Shown here piece by piece: positions 9,374 through 12,608 of a stretch of 12,608 bases of DNA. Position 1 is the stretch's first letter. Each line of letters opens with the position of its first letter. The stretch spans positions 640,025-652,632 of the forward strand of contig FN648938.1 in assembly GCA_000310025.1 (NCBI GenBank), written 5' to 3'. The stretch is from Ectocarpus siliculosus (lineage: Eukaryota; Sar; Phaeophyceae; Ectocarpales; Ectocarpaceae). Under the pieces are notes generated by a model. It saw only the letters and a program-made list of their open reading frames with translations, was not told the DNA's origin and ran no database searches. The translations under genes were made by a program, and so were the position numbers.

Positions 9374-9860
9374 CTTCCATGGAAGCACGGCAACTTCCTT
9401 AAAATCAATTTCCACCGAAACGTTTTGACAAGGCTGGAAGACATCTTCCATGGAACCTCGACTACTTCCATGAAAGCCACTTCCAGGCAAGTGTTTGTCA
9501 GGGCTGGCAGGCAACCGCCATGGAAGGTTGAAAATTTCCACGGCCATGGAAGCTTGAAATTTTCCATTAAACAACTTCCACGGAGGAAGTGTTTGTCAGG
9601 GCTGACGTGCAAACCTCCATGGAAACTTGAAGAATTTCATGAAAGCAACGGTAATGTCTGGTAACTTCCATGGATGCACGACAACTTCCATGGAGGCAAG
9701 ACAAAGTTCATGAAGGACGCTTTTACGGAAGTAGTTGTCGACCGTGAAAGACGAATTCCGTGGAAGCACGCCGTACTCCATAGGGTCAGCTTCCACGGAA
9801 GGAAGCGGTTTGCAGAGTTGCCTGGCAACCTCCATAAGAAACCAGGCCAACTTCCATGTA
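9374..9860. repeat. Palindrome field, left cluster (CTTCCATGGAAG and variants)
   Basis: It starts with a perfect CTTCCATGGAAG at 9374-9385. CTTCCACGGAAG, also at full length, is at 9790-9801. Between them lie about 18 degenerate forms, e.g. CTTCCATGGAAC (9445), CTTCCATGAAAG (9465), TTCCATGGATG (9666) and ATTCCGTGGAAG (9755). A longer unit is visible: AAGTGTTTGTCAGGGCTG occurs at 9489 and 9588 (99 bp apart), each followed by a CCATGGAA core. The minus-strand open frames here repeat F-H-G-S, P-W-K or S-M-E because the motif is read in three phases; I treat them as non-coding. Confidence 0.85.
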
Positions 9861-9998
9861 ACAGCTACAATAGCTCTGGTTGAACACACGAATATTTTTG
9901 GAGGCGTGTCAGCCTATTTGGAGGTTGTGGAACGTTAAGCAAACCCTTGGCACTCAAGCATCGTTTCGGTGTGACGCCCCCAAAGTCTTTCACGATGA

Positions 9999-10406
9999 CT
10001 TCCATGGAAGCGGGGAACCTCGTGAAGGATAGCCATCGTGCAAGCTGCCAGATCTTCGCGATGGGTTCCATGGAAGCCGGACTCGGGTGATATACTTCCA
10101 TGGAAGCTAGTGGGATACAGCTTCCGTGGACCCTGAGTATAACTCCCATGGAAGTCGTCCGCGTTGCTCAGCTTCAAAGGTCGAGCAGTCTTCGCTTCCA
10201 TGGAAGTCGCTCATGTTGACTTCGATGGAAGCTGAACTCGTGTGATATACTTCCACGGAAGTCGAAGGCTCTACTTCCATGGAAGCTCATCCGTGGAAGC
10301 TCATCGACTTCCACTAGCTTCCATAGCAGAAGTCAATATACCAACTTCCATCGAAGTCAACACCACGTCGATAGATTCTGAAGTATATATCTACACCCAT
10401 GGAAGC
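9999..10406. repeat. Palindrome field, right cluster (CTTCCATGGAAG and variants)
   Basis: Perfect copies start at 9999, 10095, 10195 and 10274; CTTCCACGGAAG starts at 10250. One-base variants include GTTCCATGGAAG (10065), CTTCGATGGAAG (10220) and CTTCCATCGAAG (10345). Centres are mostly 22-30 bp apart, with some gaps near twice that. A longer shared unit, GTGATATACTTCCA(T/C)GGAAG, occurs at 10087 and 10242. About 140 bp without the motif separate it from the left cluster. Confidence 0.9.
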
Positions 10407-10574
10407 TATGCACATTTGTCAAATACCGAAGGAAGTAAGAGATTGTCGGCGGCCCATTCGAGGTCGCGATGCGCTCGGCGGAAGAGAACGGGGAGTGCCG
10501 GCGGCGGCGGCCCGTCGTGTTCTCGAAAGGTCAACACAGAGTTCCTTAGATTCCGATGCAGAAGCGGTAGGTGA

Positions 10575-11219
10575 CGGGGCAGCAGGGCGCCGCTCACGGT
10601 AACCGGCCCCGCGAGGAGCCGACTCCACAGGGGCAGCCGGGGGAGGCGTTCCCCGGGCGGCGACACGTCGCGACGACCATGTGGCCGAAGCTCTGCCGCC
10701 AGCAGGCATGACGCAGCGGCTCTGTCGCGATGTGCTCAGGCGGTTCGTCCCGCTCTCGGGCCTTCTAGGAGAGACATCGGCCCGCTCGGGCGCGAGTCGA
10801 TCGAGGCGTGTCCCTCTTGGAGCGAGTGGAGACCGGCATCACCGCCGCAGCCGGTGAAACCGAACATACGTAGAGCAGCACAGCTGATTGAAACTGTCCA
10901 CAGAAAGAAATATGGGAAACAGGAGCCGGCGCCATGTTGGCGAGAACGGGCACCCAGATTTCCGTTTCTCATCGGTAGTCAACCACTCTTCTACTGGTTC
11001 CATGAACGACTCGCAATCCTCCTGTGGTGATGTTCTGCGATTGCAAACCCAAGCGAGGAGACAGACGATTCATTTGCAGCACCCACAACAATTCACTTCG
11101 AGATCACCCTCTTCGATGAGACGGGACGGCCCTGCCTCAGCGTCCGCGGGTGGCGAGTTGCTGTAGCCGTGAAAGCATGTCAGCTACCTGACTACCAGTA
11201 TGAAATCATCAGTAGTTGT
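10575..11219 (+). other. Possible degraded coding frame, unrecognised
   Basis: One plus-strand frame is open from 10575 to 11027 (151 codons), has a single TGA at 11028-11030, then is open again to the TGA at 11220-11222 (63 more codons). The first part is Arg/Ser-rich and could be open by chance in GC-rich DNA. The later parts look more protein-like, with stretches such as QLIETVHRKKYGKQ and IHFEITLFDETGRPCLSV. No ATG opens it and no family is recognised. It may be a broken gene, a transposon remnant, or chance. Confidence 0.22.
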
Positions 11220-11405
11220 TGAGGAAATTGCACATGCGGTTTACTCGAAGTCTCTCTCGCTCAAAGAAAAGATAGCTAGTCTAGACTAAGGGTGTGCGAC
11301 AAAATTTTGCACCGCCCCGAGAGGGCCAAATTATAGACATATTTCTTCTGTTCCCAGTTTTCTTATCGTTTTTGTTCGTTGTATTCGTTCATTAGTGCAA
11401 CTCAG

Positions 11406-11628
11406 ACCTGTTCAACTTGTCGTACACAGATGAAGACATCAGTTTGACACCTTACATGCCTGCGTTAACAACGTGTTGTTGTTGGAGAAGCCACATACAT
11501 CATCCACACGACATGGTCGAGTCAATTTTCAGTGAGAGAGACCCTACAAAGCGCGGAGTAGCGTCACGCCTCGACGCGTTGTTCATGAAAAGAACCCCAC
11601 AACAAAAGCTCCACGGAATCCGTGTTAG
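11406..11628 (+). other. Possible isolated exon, unrecognised
   Basis: A T-rich tract ending in CAACTCAG (11405) resembles a 3' splice site, and GTTAG|GTATGT at 11628/11629 resembles a donor. The 223 bases between are open in a frame with two bases at each end, reading LFNLSYTDEDISLTPY near the start and SERDPTKRGVASRLDALFMK later. I could not find matching partner exons on either side. Confidence 0.22.
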
Positions 11629-12135
11629 GTATGTCATGTGGAGCTCGCAACTAAGTATAGCTGTGAGGCTTTCCGTTTCCGGCTACCGTTCCATCGACCA
11701 CTTTCCAACATTCATTCTCCAACATACAATGAACGCCGTTTCGGGGTGAGTTTAGGCGAGCGTACGTCCGGCCCCTCTTCTTCCTTCTTCTCCTCTTCCT
11801 CTCCCCATCCTCCTCGCTTCTCCCCCCTTCCCGACCCCCACTCCCCTCCCTCCCTCATCTTCTTCACACTGCCTTTTCTCCATTTTTTTCTTCGATGGAC
11901 CCCGAGTTTGCTTCTTCTAGTGCCCGTCGAGAATGCTTTTGGCTGTAGTCTTGCACCGCAATAGCCTGGGCTAGGCCTATGACACCCCCTGAGGGTGCGC
12001 TGATCATGCTTTCCCTTTAGTCGTCTATTTTGGTGTGGGACACCAAACAGTGTACAGGCGCGGCGAGCGCGGACGAGGGCACACGGCTAAGGGCACCCAG
12101 ATGCACAATACCCCCCCCCTCCTGCCGCCCCCCCC
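11629..12135. other. Non-coding stretch with a pyrimidine-rich tract
   Basis: From about 11769 to 11893 the plus strand is almost entirely C and T (CTTCTTCC, TCTCC and CCCTCC blocks). A GTGAGT lies at 11746. No gene is supported here. The tract could act as a splice-related or structural element, or be simple sequence drift. Confidence 0.45.
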
Positions 12136-12326
12136 GGTGTTTGCCATCGGGGTTGGGTTTTCGTCGCTTGGCAACGACGTTGTAAAACAAGCCGCCCCCC
12201 CGGTGTTTGCCATCGGGGTTTGGGTTTTCGTCGCTTGGCAACGACGTTGTAAAACAAGCCCCCCACTCGGTGTTTGCCATCGGGATTGGGTTTTCGTCGC
12301 TTGGCAACGACGTTGTAAAACAAGCC
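12136..12326. repeat. 66/67-bp tandem repeat, about 2.9 copies
   Basis: Units begin GGTGTTTGCCATCGGG at 12136, 12202 and 12269 and run to CAAGCC. Copies differ by only a few bases plus one extra T in the second. Each unit contains the odd palindrome CAACGACGTTG (first copy 12172-12182) nested in GCTTG...CAAGC. The units stay open in several frames on both strands, as expected for repeats whose length is near a multiple of three; on the minus strand one frame reads CFTTSLPSDENP in each copy. Confidence 0.92.
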
Positions 12327-12352
12327 AATTCACTTCGTGAACTCGGCAACCA

Positions 12353-12399
12353 GGTTACCGTTTTTTTTTTTTACCTCGTTTTTTTTTTTGGCGGTAACC
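12353..12399. repeat. Inverted repeat enclosing two T-tracts
   Basis: GGTTACCG (12353-12360) and CGGTAACC (12392-12399) are perfect reverse complements. Between them are T12 (12361-12372), ACCTCG-type spacer, and T11 (12379-12389). This could form a hairpin or mark the ends of a small inserted element. Confidence 0.7.
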
Positions 12400-12608
12400 A
12401 TAATGGTGGTCGAGTAGATCATGTTGTGCGGGGTCGAGAAACCTCACTCCGCGCAACGGGGGATGATCGTACCACGTTGTGTTAAAATGGTCAAGCATCC
12501 TCGAGGCAGTTACACAGTGCTTACAACTGTCTCTGGAAGTGAAAGCAACAGAAAATAAATTAAGTCATACGTAGCTGTCCTCCGTACGCAAGGAAGTAAG
12601 CACAAGAT
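12400..12608. other. Right edge, nothing recognised
   Basis: About 200 bases of mixed composition with no open frame, RNA or repeat that I can support. Confidence 0.4.

Noticed and set aside
8826-9428. Plus-strand 200-codon frame as a gene
   Set aside because: No family resemblance, it runs into the palindrome repeats, and no splice or promoter evidence was seen.
9325-10201. Minus-strand open frames in the palindrome field (up to 97 codons)
   Set aside because: Their peptides are only the 12-mer read in three phases (FHGS, LPWK, SME) and overlap each other.
9374-10406. CRISPR array
   Set aside because: Repeats are 12 bp, variable and unevenly spaced in a eukaryotic context with no cas genes.
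12017-12485. Proteins of about 78-110 residues over the 66-bp repeat
   Set aside because: Three overlapping frames are open on one strand and two on the other, which is what a near-multiple-of-three tandem repeat gives; no start or splice context supports them.

Overview
The window looks like nuclear DNA of a photosynthetic stramenopile, most likely a brown alga close to Ectocarpus. This is inferred from the GT-AG introns, the large introns packed with simple repeats, a long ankyrin-repeat gene of a kind common in Ectocarpus, and many short tandem or dispersed repeats. There is no bacterial operon structure. I could not run any database search.

Left half (86-6566, minus strand): one spliced gene for a 12-helix major facilitator superfamily (MFS) transporter of the spinster-like type. 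I reconstructed eight exons; all junctions are GT-AG, phases match throughout, and 729 codons are in the window. The ATG at 6566 follows an in-frame stop. The last exon in view ends at a GTGAGT donor, so the C-terminal end lies beyond the left edge. Its introns hold a complete tRNA-Gly(UCC) gene on the same strand, a (CAG)9 tract abutting a splice donor, a 9-bp minisatellite, a 64-72 bp tandem repeat and a short telomere-like stretch.

Middle (about 6797-8380, plus strand): an ankyrin-repeat gene arranged head to head with the transporter, with about 230 bp between the start codons. It is broken by three single-base frame changes and one in-frame TAA, so it is either a recent pseudogene or carries assembly errors.

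Right half (8381-12608): no confident gene. Its main feature is a 1-kb field (9374-10406) of about 30 copies and variants of the self-complementary 12-mer CTTCCATGGAAG, irregularly spaced and preceded by two overlapping CRE-like sites. After it come a GC-rich stretch with a weak possible coding frame, a weak isolated exon candidate (11406-11628), a pyrimidine-rich tract, a near-perfect 66/67-bp tandem repeat (12136-12326) with an internal palindrome, and a T-tract inverted repeat (12353-12399).

The transporter and the ankyrin gene may share a promoter region; nothing shows that they act in one pathway. The most unusual things here are the palindrome field, the tRNA nested in an intron, and the CAG repeat at a splice donor.
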